Shown piece by piece: positions 1-7,136 of a stretch of 12,047 nucleotides of DNA. The notes under the pieces are model-generated. The model was not told the DNA's origin. It saw only the letters and a list, made by a program, of their open reading frames with translations, and did no database searches. Each line of letters begins with the position of its first letter. The first letter of the stretch is position 1. Made by a program: the position numbers and the translations under genes. Source of the stretch: Sediminibacterium sp. (GTDB lineage: Bacteria > Bacteroidota > Bacteroidia > Chitinophagales > Chitinophagaceae); contig JAURIP010000022.1 in NCBI GenBank assembly GCA_030832695.1, positions 1 to 12,047 of the forward strand, read 5' to 3'.

Positions 1-1739
1 ATCAATAATGCACGTAGTAGTTCAATAGGCATTTTATTTTCTCTTAAAATTGCATCATGGTATTGTTTTAATGACATTTTTTTGGCATCCATCAATTCTT
101 TCTTTAACGCATTAAACTGTAACCCCCCCACCATGTAAGCCAACTGATATAAAGGGCCATAACTTCCAGTAAATGATCGACGCACTTCCCCTTCCGCATT
201 CGCACGCTCATGCCCTACACGGTCCACTAGGTAATCGATACATTGTTGTGGTGTCCATTTGCCTAAATGATAGTTAAGTGAGAACATAATACGCGCGCAA
301 CGATGCATGCGCCAAAACAACATACCAATTCTATGTTCAGGTGTTTGTGGAAATTTCATATCCCACAACAATAACTCCCAATAAAGTGAATTACCCTCTG
401 TCCAAAATGGCGTTGGGAAATTACGATAAGGTTTGTATCGGTTGGACATGTAACCTTGTAGATGGTGCCCTGCAATTAATTCATGGTGTACGGTTGCGCG
501 TGAAAAATCAGGATTATTGCCGCGCATACTCATCATTTTATCCTCATAATCCATCGTGTTGGTTGGATATGAAATCATTAAAGTTTCACCTCCTAAAAAG
601 AAAGGGCTTACCAATTGACGCTCTGGTGACATCATATACATATTCCAAGTTTCCTCCGCAATGGGTGGGATAGATAACAAATCATACTTTTTCAAAAAAT
701 CAACGGATTGATTATACAATTCAAACATTGCTTCTGGTTGCTTTCCTGGTGGCACATAGGAATTTTTTACTTTTTCCTGTGCGGCTTTCCAATTGTCGCC
801 AAATCCCATTTCTCGACTTGCTTTTAATAATTCAGCATCGCACCAAGCAAATTCTTTGTTGGCAATTTCTACTAACTCCTCTGGGGTATATGGAATAAAT
901 TCAAGTTTTAATTGACGGACTAGCTCATCCTGTCCAATAGGCTTGCCAATAATGCCACTGCCATCATCTTTTTGATAGGAAACCAATTTCCCTTTTCTAC
1001 GAATGGCTGAAGCGTATACATTTAATAAACTATCTGTAACCGTATATGTTTTAGGCACCCACCAAGTGAACATCGGGTCATAGCCATTATAAAAACTATA
1101 ATAATTTTTTAAAGTACTTTGTAAACCTCTTATGGATGCACTTGCATAATCGGCAAGAACCATCTCAACACTATCCATTTTTTTTACTCCGCTAATTGAT
1201 TTAACGATTTCTTTATTCAAATCATTCAACTCCTTAGCTACTTCCTGCCCTACCACCGACAAACCGCGTCGACGCACTTTTTCTAAAGCGTATATTCGAT
1301 TTTCAAAAGGAAAATACTTGGCAATTTTTACATACTTTTCTTGCTCTTCATTTAATTGATAAGCTTGGTCTTCTAAATTTCGTTTAAACAATATATAATC
1401 CACTTTGCCGTTGATATCAAATGCATTAAAATCTAATTTCAACATTTGTTTTTGATAATCCGCAATCAATGCAAGAAAGCGCTGACGACGCTCTGGGGAA
1501 TTATAGCCACCACCTGCATCAGGCCTACTAAACCTATTTTCTTGTGAACTACTAGACGCATAAAACCGCATAACACTTCCTTTATCGGCATCATACTGAA
1601 TCATCATGTCGGCCATTTCACTGGTTTGCTTATACAAACTATTTTTGCTGGTCTGCGCCTTTAATTCAGCAGCACCTGTCATTTGCATAAAAACAAAAAA
1701 TCCAATAACTAACACTTTACTCCAATAACTTTTGTTCAT
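1..1739 (-). CDS. DUF885-family exported metallopeptidase-like protein (C-terminus beyond window)
   Basis: The reading frame stays open from the start at 1739 to the left edge, giving 579 residues; the last few residues lie outside the window. Residues 1-29 form a signal peptide (MNKSYWSK, then a hydrophobic stretch, ending near LKAQ), so the protein is exported to the periplasm or outer membrane. The hallmark is HHELIAGHH at residues 418-426 (bases 462-488), an HExxxGHH zinc-site motif typical of DUF885 (PF05960) proteins, which are treated as putative metallo-hydrolases or peptidases; the substrate is unknown. The observed length is close to what I expect for the family, so little should be missing. 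In-frame ATG codons at 1745 and 1766 are alternative starts; I prefer 1739 because it gives the most canonical signal peptide. It lies 51 bases downstream of the M28 peptidase gene on the same strand with no terminator visible, so the two are probably co-transcribed. The family call is firm, the exact activity is not. Confidence 0.88.
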   Translation of the reverse strand, partial: MNKSYWSKVLVIGFFVFMQMTGAAELKAQTSKNSLYKQTSEMADMMIQYDADKGSVMRFYASSSSQENRFSRPDAGGGYNSPERRQRFLALIADYQKQMLKLDFNAFDINGKVDYILFKRNLEDQAYQLNEEQEKYVKIAKYFPFENRIYALEKVRRRGLSVVGQEVAKELNDLNKEIVKSISGVKKMDSVEMVLADYASASIRGLQSTLKNYYSFYNGYDPMFTWWVPKTYTVTDSLLNVYASAIRRKGKLVSYQKDDGSGIIGKPIGQDELVRQLKLEFIPYTPEELVEIANKEFAWCDAELLKASREMGFGDNWKAAQEKVKNSYVPPGKQPEAMFELYNQSVDFLKKYDLLSIPPIAEETWNMYMMSPERQLVSPFFLGGETLMISYPTNTMDYEDKMMSMRGNNPDFSRATVHHELIAGHHLQGYMSNRYKPYRNFPTPFWTEGNSLYWELLLWDMKFPQTPEHRIGMLFWRMHRCARIMFSLNYHLGKWTPQQCIDYLVDRVGHERANAEGEVRRSFTGSYGPLYQLAYMVGGLQFNALKKELMDAKKMSLKQYHDAILRENKMPIELLRALL

Positions 1740-1790
1740 AAGCATGAATTTATAAATATTTTCCATTCAATTAAAATTTAAAAAAATAAA

Positions 1791-3356
1791 TTATTTTTCC
1801 TTCCTTGGCAATTTAGCATCTCTTTGCGCTGAGTTATAAACAAAAGCTGCAACAATCGTGGCCATTTGTTTTAAATCATCTTCAATTAAATGATCATACA
1901 CATCCATATTGCTATGATGGGTTCTTGTATCGTATTCAATAGGATCTTGAATAAATTGGAATCCTGGTAAGCCAACACCATCATAGGATTGGTGATCAGT
2001 GCCACCTGTATTACTGATCGTAATTGTTTTAGCACCTAAATCATGAAAGGGTGTGAACCAACTTGAAAAAATGTCAGCACAAGCTGCATTACCTTGCAAG
2101 TAAATGCCTCTGATTTTTCCTGTTCCATTGTCAATATTGTAATAAGCTGAAAATTGCTCATGAGCCTTATTTGTTTTGCCGTTGGCATCCATAAATGTTT
2201 TTTTAACATACCCTCTTGAACCTAATAAACCTTGCTCCTCCCCACTCCATAATCCAATACGAATAGTGCGTTTTGGTTGTACACCAATAGCTTTTAAAAT
2301 ACGCATCACTTCCATCATAACTGATGATCCAGCTGCATTATCAGTTGAACCCGTACCTGCCTGCCATGAATCTAAATGCGCTCCAATCATGACCACTTCG
2401 TCTTTTAAAGTAGGATCTGTTCCAGGAATTTCAGCTATTACGTTATAGCCTTGTAAATCCTTGTCTTGAAACTTAACTTTAACGTCGGCTTCAATAGCAA
2501 CATCGGTACCTGATTTTGCAATTCTTAATAAAGTATTATAATCCTCAATCCCTAAAGCCATATCCAAAAAGTTTTCTGGATCAGTTCCTTTGTATGCACC
2601 GCCGCCTTGTGAAAATATAGTTCCATCATGGTTTCTTGTACTTGTTGATATCATTCCAATAGCACCTTCTTCCATCGCCATTGTTTTTAACATGTTTGAA
2701 ACGCGCATAGCAGATCCTCCACCACTGCGCGCAAACTGATCTCTCATTCTGCGCATTTGAGCCGTATCCATTGCTTGACCACCACGACCACCCGCTTGTG
2801 GCTTAGCAGCAGCCATTTTCGCAAGATCCTCATCCGTATATCTAACTGCATCCGCTTTAAAACTTTGCTTATAGACGCTTAACTGATCAATGATGATTAG
2901 TTTTCCTTTTAATTTTCCTTTATATTCCATTAACGCAGCAGAATCCTTTAATGCAATTACTAATAAATTCCCTTTTTTCAATCCTTTGGTTCCTGCAGTC
3001 CAAGTTTTTGGATAAGCAAGTAAAGGTTTGTAATAAGGCGCTGTCATTGCTAAATACATTTTTTGCAAATCCCAACCTTTACCAAATTCCCCCCAAGGAT
3101 CAATGACTGCATTTGCCATTCCCCATCCACCTAAAGCTTCTTTCGCATAGTTTGCTGCGCGCATATATCCTTCAGAATTCGTTAAACGACTACCATTCTT
3201 ATCGGTTAAGTTAAATGCAATATCCATCACCTTGGATCGCGTTAATCCTTCCTCCCTAATTTTTTGCATAACAGATGCGTCAATCGCTTCTTGCGAAAAA
3301 CTGATCATGGGAATTGAAAAGACAAAGACTAATACATTAAAAAGTATTTTTTTCAT
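1791..3356 (-). CDS. Exported M28-family zinc aminopeptidase with PA domain
   Basis: This 521-residue protein begins with a signal peptide (MKKILFNVLVFVF, cleavage near residue 21, SFSQ), then a pro/cap region, a PA-like insert at about 125-290 and the M28 catalytic domain at about 300-510. The five metal-ligand or catalytic positions of family M28 are all visible: H327 (GAHLDSW), D339 (STDNAAG), E373-E374 (SGEEQGLLGS), D409 (NIDNGTG) and H480 or H481 (THHSNMD). The family binds two zinc ions and removes N-terminal amino acids from peptides, so a role in extracytoplasmic peptide degradation is likely. An odd Gly/Arg/Met-rich low-complexity stretch sits within the PA region at residues 184-218. 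The gene is first in a minus-strand pair with the DUF885 gene. ATG at 3356 is chosen because the signal peptide follows directly. The exact peptide preference cannot be read from the sequence. Confidence 0.95.
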   Translation of the reverse strand: MKKILFNVLVFVFSIPMISFSQEAIDASVMQKIREEGLTRSKVMDIAFNLTDKNGSRLTNSEGYMRAANYAKEALGGWGMANAVIDPWGEFGKGWDLQKMYLAMTAPYYKPLLAYPKTWTAGTKGLKKGNLLVIALKDSAALMEYKGKLKGKLIIIDQLSVYKQSFKADAVRYTDEDLAKMAAAKPQAGGRGGQAMDTAQMRRMRDQFARSGGGSAMRVSNMLKTMAMEEGAIGMISTSTRNHDGTIFSQGGGAYKGTDPENFLDMALGIEDYNTLLRIAKSGTDVAIEADVKVKFQDKDLQGYNVIAEIPGTDPTLKDEVVMIGAHLDSWQAGTGSTDNAAGSSVMMEVMRILKAIGVQPKRTIRIGLWSGEEQGLLGSRGYVKKTFMDANGKTNKAHEQFSAYYNIDNGTGKIRGIYLQGNAACADIFSSWFTPFHDLGAKTITISNTGGTDHQSYDGVGLPGFQFIQDPIEYDTRTHHSNMDVYDHLIEDDLKQMATIVAAFVYNSAQRDAKLPRKEK

Positions 3357-3582
3357 TTGGCAAATTTTATAATGATATAATAGTACTAATTTAACAAAAA
3401 CATCGCATCAAAGCTCAGTAATTACTTGAATGGCCGTCCCAATTACAATTTTCATCAAATAATGGATAACTAACTGACTAGCAATCAAAAATGAATGCCT
3501 TTCCCACTAGCTAACAGCGTAAAACATTACCAATTAAGTGAATTAATACTGTAAAATGAGCGACAAAATTGTCATATAGCCG

Positions 3583-3590
3583 TATTTTTG
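3583..3590 (+). promoter_or_regulatory. Candidate Bacteroidota -7 promoter element
   Basis: TATTTTTG matches the Bacteroidota housekeeping sigma -7 consensus TAnnTTTG exactly. It lies 63 bases before the ATG of the PLP enzyme gene, which would give a leader of roughly 55-60 bases. A clear TTTG -33 element at the usual 19-21 base spacing is not seen, so the call rests on the -7 element and its position. Just upstream, at 3562-3573, is a small inverted repeat, GACAA-AA-TTGTC, which could be an operator. Confidence 0.4.
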
Positions 3591-3653
3591 TACTACCCCA
3601 CCTTTCTTGATCATGAAACCCGATTGACGTAACCTAGAATTAAATTTTAACCA

Positions 3654-4922
3654 ATGAAAAAGCGACAGTTTATTAAAGATGTTTTATTAACGACCCTAGC
3701 AGCGCCGATTGGCTTAACAGGATTAGCACAAACTTTTAAGGAAAATGCTTATTTACCAGCAAAGGATTTGGCCAAGGTGGAGGATTTTTGGCTAAGTATC
3801 AGAAATCAATATTTATTAAAGCCTGACTATATTAATTTAGAGAATGGCTATTATAATTTTTTACCCCAACCTATTTTAGAAAAATATATTGAACATATTA
3901 GACAGGTGAATTACCAAGGTTCCTATTATATGCGAACTGTGCAGTGGGATAATAAAGATAGAGTAGCCGCACGTTTAGCTAAACTAGCTGGGTGTAGTGC
4001 AGAAGAAATGATCATTACCCGAAACGCAACCGAATCTATTGACTTAGTTGTAAGTGGATTTGATTGGCAAAAAGGGGACGAAGCCGTAATGGCCATACAA
4101 GATTATGGTTCCATGTTGGATATGTTTGAACAAGTAAAAAATAGATACGGAATTGTAAATGTTAAAGTGTCTGTTCCTAATCATCCTGCTAATGATGAAG
4201 AAATTGTAGCTATTTACGAAAACGCTATTACTTCCAAAACAAAATTGATGATGGTATGTCATATGATTAATATAACAGGTCAAATTTTACCTATTAAAAA
4301 AATATGTGCAATGGCACATGCAAAAGGAGTGCAAGTGCTTGTGGATGGCGCACATGCTTTTGCACATTTCCAATACAGTATTGATGATTTAGGATGTGAT
4401 TATTACGCTGCATCATTGCACAAGTGGCTGAGTAGTCCTTTAGGTGCTGGTATATTATACATCAACAAAAATAGAATTAAAAACCTATGGCCACTATTAG
4501 CGGATGGAGAAAAACAATTAGATAAAATTAAACGCTTAAACCATATTGGTACCCACCCTGTTGCTACCGACCTTGCCATTAATGATTCCATAGATTATTA
4601 TGAAATGATCGGTGCCGAAAAGAAAGAAGCAAGATTGCGTTATTTACAAAACTATTGGACCAGTAAAGTACGTAATAACCCAAAAATTATAATTAATACA
4701 CCAGTAGATCAAACAAAATGTTGTGGCATTGCAAATGTTGGTATAGTGGGAATTAAACCAAGTGTTGTAGCCACTAGATTGATGAATGAATTTAAAATTT
4801 TTACTGTTGCCATTGATTATATAAATGTCATTGGCTGTCGGATATGCCCCAATGTTTATACTACAACGGATGAACTTGACCAATTTGTAAACGCTTTAAA
4901 TACATTAGCAAAAGATGCCTAG
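3654..4922 (+). CDS. Class V aminotransferase-fold PLP enzyme with Tat-like signal
   Basis: This 422-residue fold-type I PLP enzyme resembles the isopenicillin N epimerase / cysteine desulfurase-like class V group. The cofactor lysine is K257 in SLHKWLSSPLGAG; D231 and H234 in VDGAHA hold the pyridine ring, TRNATES at 122-128 is the phosphate-side loop, and R396 in the C-terminal GCRICPN segment is the likely substrate-carboxylate arginine. The N-terminus (MKKRQFIK, then a hydrophobic stretch to GLAQ near 26) resembles a twin-arginine signal with KR in place of RR, which would suit a protein that must load PLP in the cytoplasm before export. Its last 8 bases overlap the start of murQ, so the two are very likely one operon and translationally coupled. 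The fold is secure; the reaction (epimerase, lyase or transaminase) and substrate are unknown. Related proteins are often annotated simply as aminotransferase class V-fold. Confidence 0.9.
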   Translation: MKKRQFIKDVLLTTLAAPIGLTGLAQTFKENAYLPAKDLAKVEDFWLSIRNQYLLKPDYINLENGYYNFLPQPILEKYIEHIRQVNYQGSYYMRTVQWDNKDRVAARLAKLAGCSAEEMIITRNATESIDLVVSGFDWQKGDEAVMAIQDYGSMLDMFEQVKNRYGIVNVKVSVPNHPANDEEIVAIYENAITSKTKLMMVCHMINITGQILPIKKICAMAHAKGVQVLVDGAHAFAHFQYSIDDLGCDYYAASLHKWLSSPLGAGILYINKNRIKNLWPLLADGEKQLDKIKRLNHIGTHPVATDLAINDSIDYYEMIGAEKKEARLRYLQNYWTSKVRNNPKIIINTPVDQTKCCGIANVGIVGIKPSVVATRLMNEFKIFTVAIDYINVIGCRICPNVYTTTDELDQFVNALNTLAKDA

Positions 4923-5751
4923 TAATTTTAATAGAACCACGGAAGAATCCTCCTTATATCATGATATTGAAAAATCAACCACAGCGGCTATCGTTTCAAA
5001 TATAAATACAGAAGATAAAAAAGTTGCTTTTGAAGTCGAAAAACAAATTCCGCAAATCGTTTTACTTGTTGATGCCGCTGCTAATAAACTACAAAACGGC
5101 GGCCGTTTATTTTACATTGGCGCAGGTACCAGCGGTCGCTTAGGTATGGTAGATGCGAGCGAATGCCCGCCTACTTTTGGTGTTTCTGAAGATGTGGTAG
5201 TAGGTATTATTGCTGGTGGCCAAAAAGCCATGTTTCATGCAGTTGAGAATGCAGAGGATGATATGGCGCAAGCTTGGATTGATTTACAAGCATATAAAAT
5301 AAGTGATTTAGATGTGGTAGTAGGTATTGCGGCAAGCGGCACCACTCCTTATGTGATTGGGGGACTAAAAAAATGTCAAGAACAAGGTATTATCACAGGC
5401 AGTATTAGTTGCAATGCAAATAGCCCTATTTCAGCACATGCTAAGTTTCCCATTGAAGTAGTGGTTGGACCTGAATTTGTTACAGGAAGTACTAGAATGA
5501 AAAGTGGCACTGCACAAAAAATGGTATTGAATATGATCTCCACTTCGGTGATGATTAAGCTAGGTCGTATTAAAGGAAATAAAATGGTCAACATGCAATT
5601 GACTAATCAAAAATTATTTGATCGTGGTGTAAAGATGATCATGGATGAATTAAAAATTAACGATACTGCGAAAGCGGAACAGCTGCTGAAAACCCATGGC
5701 TCGGTAAAAAAGTCAATTGAAGCAGCTAGTTTAGAAAACGAAATTAATTAG
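4915..5751 (+). CDS. murQ: N-acetylmuramic acid 6-phosphate etherase
   Basis: MurQ cleaves the lactyl ether of MurNAc-6-phosphate to give GlcNAc-6-phosphate and D-lactate in the cytoplasm, a key step in recycling the cell-wall sugar MurNAc. The 278-residue protein has the SIS sugar-phosphate fold with the signature run from IGAGTSGRLG (68-77) through DASECPPTFG (80-89). The two glutamates known as catalytic in E. coli MurQ, E83 and E114, are present at the same numbers here (SECPP and NAEDD). The second SIS motif, TGSTRMKSGTAQK, is also intact. The length is slightly short of the E. coli enzyme (about 298), the difference being at the C-terminus. The ATG at 4915 sits inside the end of the preceding PLP enzyme gene (8-base overlap), which suggests translational coupling. 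The gene faces anmK, whose product supplies its substrate, across a 27-base spacer. Confidence 0.97.
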   Translation: MPSNFNRTTEESSLYHDIEKSTTAAIVSNINTEDKKVAFEVEKQIPQIVLLVDAAANKLQNGGRLFYIGAGTSGRLGMVDASECPPTFGVSEDVVVGIIAGGQKAMFHAVENAEDDMAQAWIDLQAYKISDLDVVVGIAASGTTPYVIGGLKKCQEQGIITGSISCNANSPISAHAKFPIEVVVGPEFVTGSTRMKSGTAQKMVLNMISTSVMIKLGRIKGNKMVNMQLTNQKLFDRGVKMIMDELKINDTAKAEQLLKTHGSVKKSIEAASLENEIN

Positions 5752-5778
5752 TTAAGGATCAAAAATTATTAAGTGCGA

Positions 5779-6975
5779 TTAATTAGGAAAACTAATTTTT
5801 CCCATCGTTGTCGCCACCTTAGTTGCATGCCCTCCAGCCAATAGTGACGTCCCTGCTAATGCTTCATTCCCTAGTAGTGCAAATAAAATGGCCTCCTTCG
5901 CGTCAGGCAAAATGCCTATTTCAATAGATGACTTTATAGTAATACTTGGAAGCAATTGTTTTAAATGTTCCATTAATAAATGATTGTGCATCCCTCCGCC
6001 ACTGATATACATGGTATAAATATATTGATCCCCCACTACCTTTTTTATTGCCTCACTAATGGTTTGGGCTGTAAACATATTTAAAGTAGCAAGCACATCC
6101 TCATGGGATAACATGGTACCCAAGGCCATTTGTGCTTGAATAATGTAGTCAAGATTAAATAATTCCGGCCCAATGGTTTTAGGGAATGCGACACTAAAAA
6201 ATGAATCGCTTTTTAATGATTGCAATAAAGGCTCATTAATTTTTCCTGACTTTGCAATGATGCCATCCTTATCATAAGCCAATCCTTCAAAATACTTTCG
6301 CGTATACGCATCCATTAAAGTATTACCTGGACCCGTATCAGATGAAAACACTTGCTCCAAACTACTATTAGCATTTAATATTGTAAAATTAGCGATGCCT
6401 CCAATATTTAATAAAATTCTATTTTCAGTTTCATGGGCACACAATAAATAATCGCCATATAAGGACAATGGTGCTCCCTCACCTCCAGCGGCAATATGTT
6501 TTTGTCTAAAATCACTTACCGTTATAATTCCAGTGGCTACAGCAATATGATCGCCGTCGCCTATTTGCAATGAAGCGGGACCAAATGCATCATTAGGATG
6601 TAAACTTTTGGGTGCATGATAAATGGTTTGACCATGACTTGCAATTAAATCAACTTGAGCTGCATCCACCCCCCATTGTTGAAGTGAATGATTAATCATA
6701 CTTACATGTTGTAAAGCCAACCATGGATTAAGCACACATAATTGTTCTAAGGACACTGTTTTTTGAGAAAATACGGTCAGCAACTTCTCTTTCAAATCGG
6801 GCGTATATGGCACCGTTATAAATGCATCCAATTTTACCTTAGTTGCTTTTCCAGCACCGGTAATGGTACATAATGCAATATCCAAACCATCCAAGGAAGT
6901 ACCACTCATTAAACCAATCACCTTTCGGGTGGGCTTATTGGCAATTTCATATAAATGTTGAATATTAGGATGCAT
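5779..6975 (-). CDS. anmK: Anhydro-N-acetylmuramic acid kinase
   Basis: AnmK hydrolyses the 1,6-anhydro bond of anhydro-MurNAc and phosphorylates it with ATP, giving MurNAc-6-phosphate, the substrate of MurQ; both act in the cytoplasm in peptidoglycan recycling. The 398-residue protein shows the family signatures in order: GLMSGTSLDGLD (21-32), SHGQTIYH (113-120), IGDGDHIA (138-145), SDFRQKHIAAGGEGAPL (154-170), NIGGIANFT (190-198), SDTGPGNTLMDAY (212-224) and SGGGMHN (325-331). These are the ATP-binding and sugar-binding elements of the ASKHA-fold kinase. It is somewhat longer than E. coli AnmK (369), with extra residues at the N-terminus. The loop after GGEGAPL reads SLYGD rather than the VPAFH of proteobacterial enzymes, which I recall as common in Bacteroidota. 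The gene is convergent with murQ rather than in the same operon, so the two steps need separate promoters. Confidence 0.96.
   Translation of the reverse strand: MHPNIQHLYEIANKPTRKVIGLMSGTSLDGLDIALCTITGAGKATKVKLDAFITVPYTPDLKEKLLTVFSQKTVSLEQLCVLNPWLALQHVSMINHSLQQWGVDAAQVDLIASHGQTIYHAPKSLHPNDAFGPASLQIGDGDHIAVATGIITVSDFRQKHIAAGGEGAPLSLYGDYLLCAHETENRILLNIGGIANFTILNANSSLEQVFSSDTGPGNTLMDAYTRKYFEGLAYDKDGIIAKSGKINEPLLQSLKSDSFFSVAFPKTIGPELFNLDYIIQAQMALGTMLSHEDVLATLNMFTAQTISEAIKKVVGDQYIYTMYISGGGMHNHLLMEHLKQLLPSITIKSSIEIGILPDAKEAILFALLGNEALAGTSLLAGGHATKVATTMGKISFPN
5781..5800 (+). terminator. Weak candidate terminator downstream of murQ
   Basis: AATTAG and CTAATT form a six-pair stem around a GAAAA loop and are followed on the plus strand by a short T run. 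It lies 29 bases past the murQ stop and inside the last codons of the convergent anmK gene. The stem has only one G-C pair, so it would be unstable; the call is tentative. Confidence 0.22.
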
Positions 6976-7136
6976 AAACAGCTTTTGTGCAATTCATTAA
7001 AGATAGTAAATGCACTTGTAAAATATTGGATTCCCGAAGCAGGAATTAACAGCATTTTGCCAATTTTCCACAACGGACTAAATACATTCAATTTCAATGG
7101 CTTATAGTGTAACTTTACCCTTAATAAATAAAAGCT
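6976..7136. promoter_or_regulatory. Divergent promoter region between anmK and the Gfo/Idh/MocA gene
   Basis: This 161-base AT-rich spacer must hold start signals for both flanking genes because they point away from each other. On the plus strand, TAACTTTA at 7110-7117 is one mismatch from TAnnTTTG and 20 bases before the ATG. On the minus strand, TATCTTTA at about 7003-7010 is likewise one mismatch away. Neither has a good -33 partner. A short hairpin (ATTCC/GGAAT, 7030-7046) would lie in or near the anmK leader. No small gene is seen. Confidence 0.35.

Noticed and set aside
341..673. Open frame of 110 codons on the plus strand
   Set aside because: It lies antisense inside the DUF885 gene, which has a signal peptide and an HExxxGHH motif; the plus-strand translation has no recognisable domain.
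3613..3627. Tiny upstream frame (M-K-P-D-stop) before the PLP enzyme gene
   Set aside because: Four codons of no special composition; a leader peptide for attenuation would need regulatory codons and a hairpin, neither of which is seen.
7030..7046. Small hairpin ATTCC/GGAAT in the anmK leader, considered as a riboswitch or operator
   Set aside because: A five-pair stem alone is expected by chance in a spacer this size, and no larger conserved fold surrounds it.
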